NCBI GenBank assembly: GCA_003116995.1
Contig: BDSL01000004.1
Location: 1,550,001-1,614,000 of the forward strand
Source: Yamagishiella unicocca
Lineage: Eukaryota; Chlorophyta; Chlorophyceae; Chlamydomonadales; Volvocaceae
DNA length: 64,000 nucleotides
Direction of reading: 5' to 3'
Below are positions 10,165 to 22,720 of the stretch, in pieces (the stretch's first letter is position 1; each line of letters begins with the position of its first letter). Under the pieces are notes generated by a model that did not search any database, was not told where the DNA came from, and saw only the letters and a program-made list of their open reading frames with translations. Both the position numbers and the translations under genes were made by a program.

Positions 10165-13100
10165 ATGGCGCAGGATAGAATGCCCCAAGCGAGCGACATG
10201 AAGTTCCTAATGGACAGTCGCTTCACCGCAGAGACGGGCCTCGCCCCACACTTGGTCTACCGCAACCTATCCACGCCACAGCTTTACGAGCTGGTAAGGT
10301 GTTTTACGTGGTTGCCCATGTCCCCGCAGTCCCCGCCACACCATGCCGCCATTGCCGTGCCGATGCGGCCTTCTTTTGCGTTTGGTTGGCGTTCAGGCCC
10401 TTGCCTTCGAGCCGGGAACTCATGTCACCTCAACCGGTGCGCTGGCGACAAAGTCGGGTGAGTGAAGGTAGAAAGGATGGGTGCATAGGGAGATGGTGAC
10501 TGCGGTGATTGCGGTGATTGCGGTGGCGAACACACGAGCATGGCCGACCGGGTTGATCCCATAAAGCCTCTCTCAGCTTCAGTTACCAATTTACACACAT
10601 CCCAAACCCAGTGCCATGGGTGCCTAAGACGCTGCCGCGCCAATCACTCGCCGGCCATGCAGGCGACAAGACGGGTCGCTCCCCAAATGACAAGTAAGCG
10701 GTGGTCGTGGTGGCGCGCGGCCCTGTCTGTATACAAAACTGGGAACCATCAGCAGCAGACAAGTAATTAAAGGAAATAATGTATGTATGTTTGCACGTAG
10801 TTTTGTACCATCAGCAATACGCAACCTAATCTTATCTGACTACAGCATCGGCTGCCCGCCTCCTGTTGTCCATGTCTCTTCCTACGACCTTTTTCCCCCG
10901 CCTTCGTCCGATACAGGCGCGTGACCCGGGATCCGGAGACCGAGAAGGACCTGTGGTGGGGCAAGTACTCGCCCAATCACGTCATCGACGACAGGCAGGT
11001 TTGACGCAGGATAGGTATGGAATGCCGGGCGCAACTTTGTCGAAGTGGTGGGGGCAACCATTGCAGGAGATGGTCCAATGTAGGACGCGTGTCTCGCTCA
11101 TCATTGAATTCTCATGGCGGAACACATGCGCCTGAAACCTCCCTCAGGACCTTCCTGACCAACCGTGAACGCGCCGTGGACTACCTGAACACGCTGGACC
11201 GCGTATACGTCGTCGACGCCTTCGTCAACTGGGACCCCGAGGTGCATCGGGGACTGAAGAAGGGCACAGGCGCTAAGTAACCCACTGTACAACACTTGTC
11301 ACCGCCCGATGTCTCTACCTTCTGGTCTGGGGCCCACTGTAACAGTTACTACTGCTTGTCACCACGTGTCGGGTCTCGGATTGTGTTAGGCATATAGTAC
11401 CCACACGGTGCTTTCCTGCCATCACGCTAAGTCCAGAGCGTGATACAACAACCTTCCTCATCACCCCCGCCTCACAGTCCCGGCTCAAGGTGCGCGTGGT
11501 GACCAGCCGCGCCTACCACGCGCTGTTCATGTCCAACATGCTCATCAAGCCTACCGCCGAGGAGCTTGGGGAGTTTGGCGAGCCGGGTGAGTCGGCGGGG
11601 GGGAGAGACCGTGTTTGTTGGGAGCTTGCAGACCTACCTGCTGTATACGGGGCCGGTTGCCGCCAGATTGACACTGTCATCATCCCTACTTTGCATCCCT
11701 CCCGGTGCCCTCACTCGATACAGACTTTGTTATCTACAACGCGGGCGCCTTCCCAGCCAATAAATACACCAACGTGAGCATGGCGCTGGAATTGCAGGGG
11801 GGCTTTATTCATGGCACGGGCCCACGACTCACCGGGCGTCCATCTCAGATGCCTTGGTCTCCCACTCCTGCGTGCAGTTCATGACCAGCCAAACGTCCAT
11901 CGACCTGAGCCTCAAGCACAAGGAGATGGTCATCCTAGGGACCATGTACGCGGGCGAGATGAAGAAGGGAGTCTTCACGTAAGTTGCCGTCGCTGGCTCC
12001 GAAGCCGTACCATCCCTGCTACTTTGATCTAGCATTGCAGCCTCCCACACCCAACATGCTGTAGCCACTCACCTTCCCTGCAACTCCCTTGCCACCCTCC
12101 CACGCCGCCGCCCAGGCTGATGCATTACCTGATGCCAATGCAGGGCAAGCTCTCCCTGCACTCGGGCTGCAACGTGGGGCCAGCCGGCGACGTGACGCTG
12201 TTCTTCGGGCTCAGCGGGACCGGCAAGACCACGCTGTCAGCGGGTGAGTGGGGGCCGGGTACCGGTGGGGTACAGTCATATGGATCCACCAGGTGCGGAC
12301 CGTAAGGGCTCAGCGACGCAGGCGATGCGGCAGTGGTGCCTGCTCAGCAGCCGTAGATATGGTGTGCATGAACATCGCGTCAAGCTGCAGTGTCGGCCTG
12401 GTCTTTCCACTGTAACCCACCGCCCTGTTTACCGATCTGACCCGTGTGACCCTTCCCGAATCCAGACCCCAAACGCCCGCTTATCGGCGACGACGAGCAT
12501 GTCTGGAGCGACAAGGGCGTGTTCAACATTGAGGGTGGCTGCTACGCTAAGTGCATCGGCCTCAAGCCCGAGACCGAGCCGGAGATCTGGAAGGCCATCA
12601 GGTGTGTCGATGTGGCTGCTGGCTCCGGAACACTTCGTCCCTCTCTGCGGCTCCGGAACCACGCACAGCCACCAGAGAAACCCACATCTGTGCTGGACGC
12701 CTGGCCACCGCGGCCATCATCACCCGCCCAAGCTCCCCGTGCATCCAATTACAACCTGCCCGCCCCTCTTCCGCCGGTAACGTGCTCAATCCCACCGACC
12801 CATATCGCCCCCGCCCCTTTCCCCTTGGCCTTTTAAACCCCAGGTTCGGCACCGTGCTTGAGAACGTGGACATGGACCCAGAGAGCCGCGAGGTGGACTA
12901 TAGCTCGCAGCGCTTTACGGAAAACACGCGCGCCTCGTACCCAATTCAGTTCATGGACAACGCGCACATCCCTTGCGTTGGGGACCATCCCAAGAACGTC
13001 ATCCTGCTCGCCTGCGACGCGTTCGGCGTGTTGCCGCCCGTGAGCCGCCTCACCCTGGAGCAGGCCATGTACCACTTCATTAGCGGGTACACGGCAAAGG

Positions 13101-14631
13101 TGGGGGCCCTGGTGGTGGAGGCTGGTGGTTGTTGACGGGCTGGGATTTTCGGTTGGTCCAGTGTTGGGATGATGCCCCCTGGCATCATGGTGGTGCCGCC
13201 ATAGTCGGCATATTGCACAGCGCAGGCCACCAAGCCTGCGAACACTGCTTGACTCGCCTTTCTTGTTGTAGGTTGCGGGCACGGAGGTGGGCGTCATGGA
13301 GCCGTCGGCTACTTTCAGCGCCTGCTTCGGCTCGGCGTTTCTTATGTTGCACCCCTTCAAGTGAGTTTATTTGTGGTTTGGAAACGATACCGTACAGTGG
13401 CGGTTGCGGGTGGGGGAAGAGATCCTCAGAAGTGAGGCTGCAGGCTGACAGGGAGCCGCAGACGGCATCATCCGGAGTCGTCCGGAGCTAGTTAGGCCCA
13501 GGCATGTTTAGCTCCCTCCTCTGTCTGTCACCACACTCTTGTGTCCTTTGTGTGTAGATACGCCACTATGCTCGCGGAGAAGATGGGCAAGCACCAGACC
13601 ACCGCCTGGCTCGTCAACACCGGCTGGACCGGCGGCAAGTGAGTGTTGGTATTAGCAGGTGCTGTTAGGTGCTGGGACCTAAACGATTCTGCGCTGGTGG
13701 TGCCCTCTGGCCTTGTAGCCCTAACCTCTATCTAACAAGTTCCTTTCATCGAGAAGTAGCTTCACCTTGCACAAGTACCTTGCAGGAACACCTCGCAGAA
13801 ACTCCTTGCAGAAACTGCATCGCCTCGAGAGATGTTGGGGTATGTAACCATAGCGGCTGCTAATGTGGTGTCATTCTTCCCATCCCCCCGTGCTGCAGGC
13901 ACGGCGTGGGCAAGCGCATCAGCCTGAAGCACACCCGCGCGATCATCGACGCCATTCACAGCGGCGAGCTGGACGACGCCCAGTACACGACCACACCCAT
14001 CTTTGGCTTGCAGGTCCGTGCCTGGGGCCCGGAGGGACCCGTGACTCAAGGGCAAGACCGTCCAGCTGAACTTGCACCCCTTGTTGCCTCCGCAGGTGCC
14101 CACCAGCATCAGCGGTGTGCCCTCCGAGATCCTGAGACCCGAGGGCGTGTGGCCCTCTGAGGACGCCTTCGCCACCACCCTCAACCAGCTGGGCCACATG
14201 TTCGTCAATAACTTCGGGCACTTCAGGTGGGGGCCAAAGGGGGCAAGGGGGGCCGGGTCAGGCCTCTGGGGTGGAGTGAACAGCGAGGTACTTGCGATAC
14301 GTAAGGGCACGACGGTGCGATGTGGAAACTCGCGTGTTGTCATCGATAATCCCCCGTCCAAATCCAAGGTCCAGGACCCCAGATACGGTGCATGTGGGAT
14401 GCGGGGCCTCCGAAACGGTATGCAAGGGGTTCTTCAGGCATTCTAGCACATGCCTTCAATCGTCTCCACCTTCGCACTGCCTGCCACCGCAGCGATGGTG
14501 ACTCGTTCGTGGGCCAGGAGATGGCGGCGCGCATCCTCACGGGCGGCCCCACGCCGCTGCCCGAGGAGCTCGTCGCAAAGAGTGGATTCGCGGCCATCAA
14601 GGAAGCCGCGCAGGCCACCGTCACCGCTTAA
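10165..14631 (+). CDS. PCK1: Phosphoenolpyruvate carboxykinase (ATP), 16 exons
   Basis: This is ATP-dependent PEPCK, which converts oxaloacetate plus ATP to phosphoenolpyruvate, CO2 and ADP in gluconeogenesis. Exons: 10165-10293, 10397-10457, 10663-10693, 10917-10994, 11148-11241, 11478-11586, 11724-11773, 11878-11978, 12116-12243, 12466-12601, 12844-13099, 13272-13360, 13558-13638, 13899-14013, 14096-14226 and 14493-14631. They total 1728 bases, giving 575 residues. All joins keep phase and rebuild the family's blocks: TGRSPNDKR near residue 70, AGEMKKG (210-215) with the metal-binding Lys, SLHSGCN with His233, P-loop GLSGTGKTT (249-257), LIGDDEHVW (266-274), ENTRASYP with Arg335, and [10 protein letters not shown]. 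Intron 4 needs a GC donor. The length is close to bacterial and short eukaryotic forms and lacks the long N-terminal extension of land-plant enzymes, so it is probably cytosolic. The N-terminus rests on ATG 10165, the first in the frame; an upstream exon is possible. Confidence 0.95.
11303..11356 (+). repeat. Dispersed repeat family R1, copy 1 (PEPCK intron 5)
   Basis: A roughly 55-bp block runs from GCCCGATG through CTACCTTCTGGTCTGG and CCCACTGTAAC to TTACTACT. Related copies are at 15208-15288 (-), 21130-21207 (-) and 22982-23048 (+). It lies wholly inside intron 5 of the PEPCK gene. Confidence 0.75.
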
Positions 14632-16176
14632 AGGCTACGATGTCCACGATTTTCGTGGGCCTTGGCGGAGGCCGGCCTCATCGTAGGGTGGCCCTTCATT
14701 CCCACCCGCCTCGCCGTGAAAACCTTTTGGACGCCGGGACTCGGTCGTGGGCGGTCAGCAATCATCGCGCGTTTCGGACATCACATTCCTCATCTTCATC
14801 GTTCGGTTTGCTCGGCCCGTGGGTCGTCGCGGTCAGGAAGGCGGTTGGGTTACGCTCTGCATTCTGTGGAAGTCTATCGTGGTTGTGTTTGCGGTGTGCA
14901 TATTGGGTTGGACGTGACGGTGTTCTGCATCGCTTGAAGTTCAAGGTTTGGTTTGGTTGGTTTGGTTTGGTTTGATGTGAGTGCACATTTGCTAATTTCA
15001 GTTCCATTTATCAAAAGGGTCATCGAGCAATCAACAATAATAATCAATCTTTTGGCAGCGGGTTCTCTGGGGAATAATTAACTCCACGATCAAGCAATTT
15101 TCATGTTGCGAAAGACATTTTTTCTTGGTACCGGTAGTGGTTTTGTTTCCGGTCTGCAGCACCAATTTTCCTTCTCTGCTAAAGTGCAGCAGAGCCAATT
15201 GCAGTTGGGTTAGTATTAACCGTTACAGTAAGCCCCAGATCAGAAGGTAGAGCCATCGGGCGCATCGCCTGACACCGAAAGAGACGCCCTGTGGCGGGTA
15301 GGCGGATAGGTGTGGATGGCCTGCTGAACTCGTCAGGTTACTCCAAATGCAATGTTGGGGTGTATCCGTCCAACCAGTGTACCCTGTACATCATGGTCGG
15401 CTGGTTGCGTCCAGGCCCGTGCCCCCTCCGAGCTGCACAACCCGTTGTAATTGTGCACAACGGCTTCACCTCGATGCACTGAGCCGACGCCCAGACTCTT
15501 GACCCTGCACTGAGGCATCTCTCGCCTGCAGCGTCGACCCCAACCCAACCCAACAAACCCAGCCTCCCCACCCAGCCCGCTCCTCGCTGTTCTCCCCGCT
15601 GCAGGGGTCTAGCGCACCGACGCTTATGGTCCACAAGCACACAGGGTGTCCTTCCGTGGGGGCAGGGTCGCTGCCTGTGTCCAGCTGCTGGCCCGGCTAG
15701 CATGGGCCCGCTGCGGCCCGCTGCAACCTACAGTACGGGCAGGTGGACTACACAGTTTGGGTGCATCTGGTATCTACTCCAAGACTGTCCGTGTATATGT
15801 GTGGGGAGGGGGGAAACCGCGTCGCTGAATAGCATGCACAGTTCCCGCCATTGCGCTCCGACACTGAGGAAACATATTTCCCTATCACGACATCTACCAC
15901 ATGCAACCCAAGACGAAAAAGTAGTCGAAAAGCAGGTATAACTTAAATATGGCGAAGGGTTGACGGCAACTTTGGGTCACGATCACGGGTTGCAGTGGAC
16001 TGAGATTACAGAAGTGTGTCCTCAAAAAACGGAAGGAACGGTAATGAAATATTCATACTAGAATGATTGTTGGATTTATTGTGCCTAGCTGACCTCTACC
16101 AGAATCCTTGCCAAATCTATCGCAAGGCTTGGGGGCGTAGAGAGACCGGCCACGTCCGGCATTGATGTATATGCAT
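14632..16176. other. PEPCK 3' region and intergenic stretch
   Basis: No coding frame is supported. A TGTAA, the usual polyadenylation signal of volvocalean algae, is at 15446-15450, about 815 bases after the PEPCK stop; that is plausible but not proven. A TTTGG-rich run is at 14943-14974, and dispersed repeat R1 copy 2 is at 15208-15288. Confidence 0.4.
15208..15288 (-). repeat. Dispersed repeat family R1, copy 2
   Basis: Read on the minus strand it contains GGCGTCTCTTTC, GTGTCAGG, GCGCCCGATGG, CTACCTTCTG and TACTGTAAC in the same order as the other R1 copies. It lies downstream of the PEPCK gene. Confidence 0.75.
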
Positions 16177-16440
16177 TCATTGCTCCTTGAAGTGAAAGCG
16201 ACACTCCGGGTAGCCGCAGCTTCGTGCTGAGCGTGCGGCTGCCTGCCCGACTTCATGGACCGCTCCGTCGTTGCAGCTGCATTCTCCGCATGGCCGGGCA
16301 ACGCCGTCCTGACGCGTTTCAGACGCCAGGTCGCTCTGGAGCTGGCGGTCATTAATCAAGGACCCGTTGGGCCCAACAGCGTCTTGTCGGTAGGGTGACG
16401 CCTGGTGGCCCCAAGCTGGGGGGTCCTTGCGCTTATGGTG
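16177..16440 (-). CDS. Possible terminal exon of an unidentified minus-strand gene
   Basis: A minus-strand frame with moderately GC-rich third positions ends in TGA at 16177-16179 and carries a small Cys-rich segment (CGECSC ... CGYPECRFHF). It has no recognised domain and no resolved upstream exons. It may only be composition-driven; I list it because both the Cys pattern and the codon bias are above background. Confidence 0.2.
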   Translation of the reverse strand, partial: HHKRKDPPAWGHQASPYRQDAVGPNGSLINDRQLQSDLASETRQDGVARPCGECSCNDGAVHEVGQAAARSARSCGYPECRFHFKEQ

Positions 16441-16892
16441 CCGTGATGTATCGTAGCAGATGCCGACCTCCATCCTGCTCTCCGATGGTCGTCGGAAGCG
16501 GTTTGCGGGCTGGCCGCGGCTGCTGCCGCAACTGCGCGCTTGCTTGCTTGCTCCGAGTTGCGATTTGGCACCTGCCAGAGTTAGGCACCGCCGGCGAGCA
16601 GCCAGGAGGTCGAAGGCCACCGCCACGCCTGCCTGCTGCCGCGCCCTGTCCACACCCACACCCACGCACCCACGCGCCCACTCAGTAAGCCGCCCCGCAA
16701 TTCGCTTCGCCTCCGAACTGGGGGCACCCCGTCCCTTCCGCCATGCCGCCGTACCTCACCGTTGCCAGTGAGCTGCTCGCTCCACACGCTACCCCCCCGC
16801 TCGACGGTTTTTTCCGGACATCCACGGGTTTCCCTCGAACCCGCTCGACGGGAAGACAGCTCAGCCCCTCCGGCACCCCTCGCCCTCTCGGT

Positions 16893-16977
16893 GTCCGATG
16901 GCTATGCACACGCTACATTTCCCCAGTCGCGTTATCGGGTCCATTATCGTAACCCCCCTCTCGCACCTCCCCGACAG
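16893..16977 (+). repeat. Intron 3'-end sequence shared with the lipase gene
   Basis: The block GGCTATGCACACGCTACATT followed by CCCCAGTCGCGTTA lies directly before the splice acceptor at 16977. A clearly similar block, on the minus strand at 39115-39182, lies directly before an acceptor in the SDP1-like gene. Confidence 0.6.
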
Positions 16978-19900
16978 GCCCGCTTGGGCAGCCTGTTTCG
17001 CGCGAAGTGGCCTCGCCTGGTGGCGGAGACATGCGCGCTGTGCAGCCCCAACGACGGCCGCCTGCGCATCAAGCAGCTCATCGCGCACGGGGAGGGCTCC
17101 TTCGACGGAGACGGCCCCGAGGACGACCCCGGCGGTGCCTTCCTGGTGGTTATAGACCACGGCTCGGACGCATGTGTCGTACTGCACTTGGCGGGCCTGC
17201 TCAGATGGCACGCGGCCGGCTGCCCCGCCGGCCCCAGGACCCCTCCCTCGAGCACTGCGGGCAGCGCCCCCGTGTTGCCCAGCCGTCCGGCGTTCCTTCG
17301 AGCCGGCGGCAGCGTCGACATGGACATGTCGGGATTGGTGCCCCGGTACGGCACGCCCGGGGCCGACAGGACCTCGCCGTACTGCGCGAACAATGGCGGC
17401 GAAGCCGATGCCGGCGTGGTGCCGCCCTCGGATCTGGCGCTCATGGCATTCCCCGGGCCCGCTGCCGCCAGCCAGCTGCGGCGCGTGCTGGTGGAGGAGC
17501 TCTTGGCGGCGACGGGGCAGGCAGGCGACGGGCTGCCGCCACAAACGCTGGCATGGCAGCGGCTGTCGCCCGAGGTGGCAGCGTCCAGGGTGGGTGAGGC
17601 CTCCAGGGAGGGTGGGGCTGGCGGCTCCAGGGTGGGTGAGGCCTCTAGGGAGAGGGTGAGGGGAAGGGAGCAGCTGCAAGGTGCAGCACCAGGGGCCCGG
17701 ATGGCTGGGGGCTCCGAGCCCTCCACCCAATCCCCCAAACCCTGAGATCCTAAAACCCTGCCCACAGGCCGCCGCGATGCAGCCCTCCCTGGCGTCTTCC
17801 GGCGCTGCCTTCCGGGCCTTTCTGGGGCATCGCGCAGGCGCCGGGGTGCTGACGGCCACGCGCGTGCTCCGAAACCCGGCCGACGCGGCCAGCAGCGTCG
17901 ACTGCGTGACGCTGTCGTACCCGGCGCTGACGCGCGCCGCCGTTGCCGGCATCGCCGCCGCCGTCAGGGCGGCGTGGCCAGGTGACGAGCCGCTGCAGCG
18001 GCTGAAGCGCGCCGCGGCGCAGGTGCTTTCGACGGCTAGTAGGACAGCAGGGCCGTACACTCTGAACTCGGGGCCCATGGGCAACGAGCTCAAGCAACGT
18101 CAGCCGAAGGAGTATTTGGAGGAGCGGAGCGCCAATGGCGGGCTGATGGCCAAGTTGGATGAGAGGGCGTGGGGTGGCTTCCTGGAGTTTGTACCGCAGG
18201 ACGGCAAGGTGGGGTGCGGGAAGAGGGGAAGAGGGGTGCGAGAAGAGGTGTGGGGATGCGGGAAGAGGGGAGGAGGGTTGTGGGAAGGGGGAAAGATGAG
18301 TGGGGGCATCTGAGATGGGCAGTGGGTAGCATTGCGCAATGGCAATTGCTAGGACGAAACCCTAATCGACCCGCTCTTCGAAACCTCCTTACCCACTCCC
18401 TGTCACCCCTCCCTCCAGGAGGGCTGCCTCCGACTAAGGCTGTGTGAGCTGCTTCGAGTGTACCCGCCCGACACGGGTCAGGACCTGGGGTTGGTCCTCC
18501 CGGGCGGCCCGGCTATTGCTGCCCCTGCTGCCGTTGCGGCAACCGGCAACGGCAACGGCGCAGGTCAGCCGGCATGGGGTTTTGCTTCCGCTGCCGAGTT
18601 TTCCCCAGCTGGGGGCGGTGGCGCTGACCCGTGGATCGGCCTGCCTCCCCCGCCCCAGTCGGCGGATCAAGGGGTTGCAGGCAGCGGCGCCCATGTCACC
18701 TACGCAGGAGTGGGTGCTGCGTCCCTGCCGAGCGGCGCCGGCGACTCGCAGCTGCATTCCATGGCGCCGCAGTTGGCGGCGCCACCGGCACCAGCACCTT
18801 GGACCGTCGGGCTGGGCGCTGTGACTGGATCTGCCGTGGATGCGGCTATACCGGCAGGTGGGTTGTCGACACCGCCGGTGGTGAATAGCACGCAGCAGCA
18901 GCAGCAGCAGCAGGTGGTGGTGTTGGCGACACCCACCGTGCAATGGGTCCGGCACACGACGGAGTTTGAGGCGATGCTGCGGCATTGCTATGGCGCGACG
19001 CAGATGGGCCTTGCGGTACACTCCAGGGGCGGCAAGGCTGAGGTGGCGGCCGTCTACGCGCCCGGCGTGCCTGGCATCGGCGTCGTCGACGCGTACGGCA
19101 TGACCCATGTGACGGACTTGCCCGCGGCGGTCTACTTGTTCGAATGCTCCCTCCTGGTGGAAGGCGACGCGGCGGTGGCGGCGACACCGGCGTCTGGTCT
19201 GCCTGCGGCGTTCCGCGCCCTGCTGGAAAGCTCCGACGTTACCAAGATGGTGCATGGATGCGAGCAGGTGCAGTGCTGCACCGAGGGAGTGTCGCTGGGG
19301 CCAGCGGGGGAGCAGTGCCGGCAGCCGGGGGGCGCTGACTGCAGCCGGAAACCAGTAGGGTAGGGGCAAGCAGGGGTACGGGTAGGCGTTCCAGCAATTA
19401 AGGGGAGGGCAGCAGGGGGAGCTTTCTGTGACCCACATCCACCCCGCCAAACCGCTGTGTGACCCACATCAACCCCGCCAAACTGCTGTGTGACCCACAT
19501 CCACCCCGCCAGGCTGCCTGCCTCGCGCCCCAGTGCGGCGCCGCCACCATCGCTCCCCTCCTCGACACACGAGTGCTCTTGCAAGCCGTGGTGTCCATGC
19601 TGCCCCCGCTGCCGGCCCTGCCGTCGGCTACCGGGGGATACATGGTGGCGGGGGGCTTGGCCGTCATGACGGCCAAGCTGATGGAACACACACGGGCGCT
19701 GAAGAACGCCCTGGCTGAGACGGGGCTGTGGGCGGACAGGCCGGAGCTGCTGGAGGCGCTGGTTGAGCGCCACTCGGCGGCACTGCGGGAAAGCATGTTT
19801 GCCGTGCGAGACTGGGCCAGGTAAGCAGGCGACCGCCACACTCTTTTGAGGTGGACGTAAGGGTTTGAGGCAGGTGAAGGGTGCCACCCGTGATTTGCGT

Positions 19901-20283
19901 ACTGCATTTTTTGGATGGATATCCGGGCAGCTGGTGTTCGGCGCGTTTGTTTTGTGGCTGCGTTGAGAACCTTCAGGAGGAAGCTGCCGGAGGCAATCGC
20001 GGATCGGTCTCTCTTGACAGTAACTCCCAAGTTACCGAAATGTTGTTTTTTCCAATGCGCCCACCTGACTTTGCGGCCCTCCCGCTGCATCCTGCTGCCC
20101 CTGGATCCCAGCAACCCTGCTGGACACGAAACGGCGCTGGTGGCAGCGGCGCGGCACTTGCCAGAGTTATGGGAGGCGCTCACAGTTGAGGCCGTCCCGT
20201 GGGTCGCGATGGCTGCTACGGCGACCGCAATGGCAGCAGCGCTGGAACGGCAGCAGCTCTGCAACTCGACCAGCCACGGTTGA
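16978..20283 (+). CDS. DEDD exonuclease-like protein, paralogue A (5' end missing)
   Basis: Five exons keep phase: 16978-17589, 17768-18208, 18419-19267, 19513-19820 and 20112-20283, giving 793 residues from the first acceptor. The start exon upstream was not found. The N-terminal two thirds hold winged-helix-like blocks (for example LRIKQLIA ... AFLVV ... VVLHLAGLL, and FRAFLGH ... VLRNP). One FLEFVP|CLRLRLCELL module is split by the intron at 18209-18418. The C-terminal third matches the RNase D/EXD1-like 3'-5' exonuclease fold: EFEAMLRHC, MGLAVHSRGG, AAVYLFEC, TKMVHGCEQ, then IAPLLDTRVLLQ. Positions where active enzymes have D-x-E (after GLAV) and the motif II Asp (after HGCEQ) hold other residues, so it is probably a non-catalytic RNA-binding version. 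The gene is convergent with paralogue B, sharing intron phases and near-equal exon lengths at the 3' end. Confidence 0.7.
19428..19511 (+). repeat. Three tandem intronic repeats, about 33 bp
   Basis: The unit GTGACCCACATCCACCCCGCC with a short AAACTGCT-type spacer occurs three times. The last copy provides the CCGCCAG splice acceptor of the exon beginning at 19513. Confidence 0.8.
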
Positions 20284-21329
20284 CAGCGGCTGCGATATGA
20301 CGGTGCGCGACTGCGGTTGCTGAGTAGCTAGTCACGGAAGACGGGCGCTGAAAAGGTTCCTGATGCGGCCGAGTTGGATGTCAGTCACGGGGTGCCAGTA
20401 TGCCTCACGTGCCATCGCTCAGAAGGAGCAGGCGGTCGGGAGAGGCGCAGTGCAGGTCGCAAGGCGGGCGCACGAGGCCTCACCGTATGTGCCCAAGGGA
20501 GGGGAGGAGGAGGAACAGGCAAAGACGCAGGCCGGGCCAGAAGCCTCGGCAGACACCAACTGGAAATGCAGGATGCTGTAGGGTTGGCTGCTGCGTACGC
20601 TGGTTTCGTTTCGGCACGCGCGGCTGTACCTCCTGGGTTGAGCGATGCGCGGGATCTTGGTACGTTTTGCCTTACATCGTGTTCTTTACGGTAAGGATGT
20701 CGTGCAAATACCAATTTAAGGGCACAGCGGCGCGGAGATGAGCCACTGCGACGGCAGCGATCAGGCTGATGCGGTGGCGCTCAGATGACGAAGGCAGAAG
20801 GAAGGCCCTCCCAAATACCCAGGCCCCAAACTGTCTCAGAAGACGCAGCAGGCACCTAAGCAGGCCACCAAGGTGCTGCTGAGGCAAGTTGGAAACACGG
20901 AATCTTGACCTTCAGTGCTTCAGTCGTTTCCTAGCTTCCCCTCACTTTATTCCGCCGGGCCGCAGCGGCCTCCTACAAGGCACAACCCATCCTAAGGGGC
21001 CGAGAAGTCGGGCTGACCCACATCAGGCCCACGGGCCACTAAATCGACTTGACCCACATCGGATACGTTCGGCTGCCCTACTTTGCGGGCCCCTGCTGCT
21101 CTGCAGCTATCGACACCCATATTCCTTGGGTAGTAGTAACTGTTACAGTGGACCGCAGACCGTCTGTTGGGAGCCGTCGGGCGCATCCCTGACACAGAAA
21201 GAGACGCATTGACCCTCCATATTCCTTTAGTTGGGTTCGGCAGACTGTGTGTGGCTTCGCAGCGGTCCCACGGGTCCGCAGCCGCTGGCAACCGCAGCTT
21301 CCGTGGGCCGCTCCGGTTCTCATCTGCGT
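20284..21329. other. 3' flank of paralogue A and of the ubiquitin-like gene
   Basis: No supported gene. The right part holds R1 copy 3 (21130-21207) and, inside it on the minus strand, a TGTAA at 21147-21143 that could serve the ubiquitin-like gene about 180 bases downstream of its stop. Confidence 0.4.
21130..21207 (-). repeat. Dispersed repeat family R1, copy 3
   Basis: On the minus strand: GCGTCTCTTTC, GTGTCAGGGATGCGCCCGA, then CCACTGTAACAGTTACTACT, in the same order as copies 1, 2 and 4. It lies just beyond the ubiquitin-like gene. Confidence 0.75.
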
Positions 21330-22685
21330 TTACTTGCGCTCCGTGGGGGCCTCCGAGGAGGGCAGGGTAGCGAAGTACATGTTGTTGGTGGAGCCGCAGT
21401 AGCTGGCGCCAATGTTGGCCCTGCGCGCAGACACCCGACGCATGTGAGCATGGACGCGACAGGCCAAGACCCACGAGATACGGGCCGCGGGCCCCAAGCA
21501 ACTGTTTCCAAACGCCGTTTAGCAGTATCCTCAAGCAAGGCGTTCCGCCAGACGGCCGGAATCCATCATCAGCTTATGAGTCAATTGTCGCGACACAGTC
21601 CTGGCAACGGCGATCCTCGTAGGCAGGCAACAGACTACAGCTACGTGACTACACTGTGTCAATCACGGACTGTGTCACAACACATTGTACCATTCAGGAA
21701 CAGTTGATGCTACCATTCAGCCACCAGCCACCCTCACCGCTTGTCAAGGAGCACCAGGGAGCCGATGCCCGCCAGCATCACCCGCTGGTGCCGCACCTCC
21801 AAGCCCGTGGTGGCGGCCAGCTGCGCCTTCACGACGTGCATGGGTGTGTCCGCCTCCAAGTCCACTGTCACCTGCGTTCCATGGAGTAGCCACGGTAGGG
21901 TGGACGAAAGAGGACGGGAGGCAGTCGGGAGCTAACCAGGACACCGGACGGGCTCGCGTGGTGTGCTTGGGGGCCTTACTTGTGACATCCGAAAGCGAAG
22001 GCAACGAGCCGATGCTGATATGCTAACGCGGTGCAGGACACGCTGATACACGGCCGTGCCTGAGCTTCCCGTCTCGCCACGCGACCGTTCGGGGAGATGT
22101 ATGGACCGGACCGGCCACATTTTCCAAGGGTAGTGCTCCGCGGCAAGTCGCGTCTACCAACACAAGCACGCAGCCATGCACCTCGCCCGGACGGCACGAT
22201 GTCGGTGCTGATGTGCACGGACCTCAGAGCCGCATTCGGCGTTTGGTGTGGGCGTCAGAAGCTTGACCTGCGCCGCACAGCCGATGCAACAGTGGCACGG
22301 CAGGGCTTAGCTGAGGAGCAGGAGCATAGGGATGTCGTAAATCGAGCCAAACCGACGCAGCGAAGCGGCAACGCCCATGAACCCACATGCAGGACACTCG
22401 GTGCTCCGAGAAGCAGGGAGAAGCTCGGGCTGCAGCCGATGGCCCTGACCCAAGTGCTGTGTGCCTGCCCCGTGCCGACCCCCTTTCCTCGGCCCTGTGA
22501 CCCCCACGTCACCGTACCTTGACGGGCTGCCCGCCGGGAAGACGGGTGGACAGCTCCAAAGTGTCATCCTGTCGCACACCCTGGTCGTACAGGCTGCCCG
22601 CTTGGGTCCGCAACGGCCTCCCGCCCAGCGTGGTCAGCAGCTGGTGCACTGGGGGAATACCCAGACGCGCCTACAGAAGCAGCAC

Positions 22686-22720
<35 letters not shown>

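Noticed and set aside
10995..11010. GT donor at 10999 for PEPCK exon 4
   Set aside because: It leaves the exon in phase 0 while the only acceptor giving the conserved RTFLTNRE block needs one base, so the frame would break.
16556..16590. Fragment resembling the C-terminal exon of the exonuclease-like paralogues (HLPEL)
   Set aside because: The match to 20150-20175 covers only about 18 bases with no flanking similarity, too short to call a third copy.
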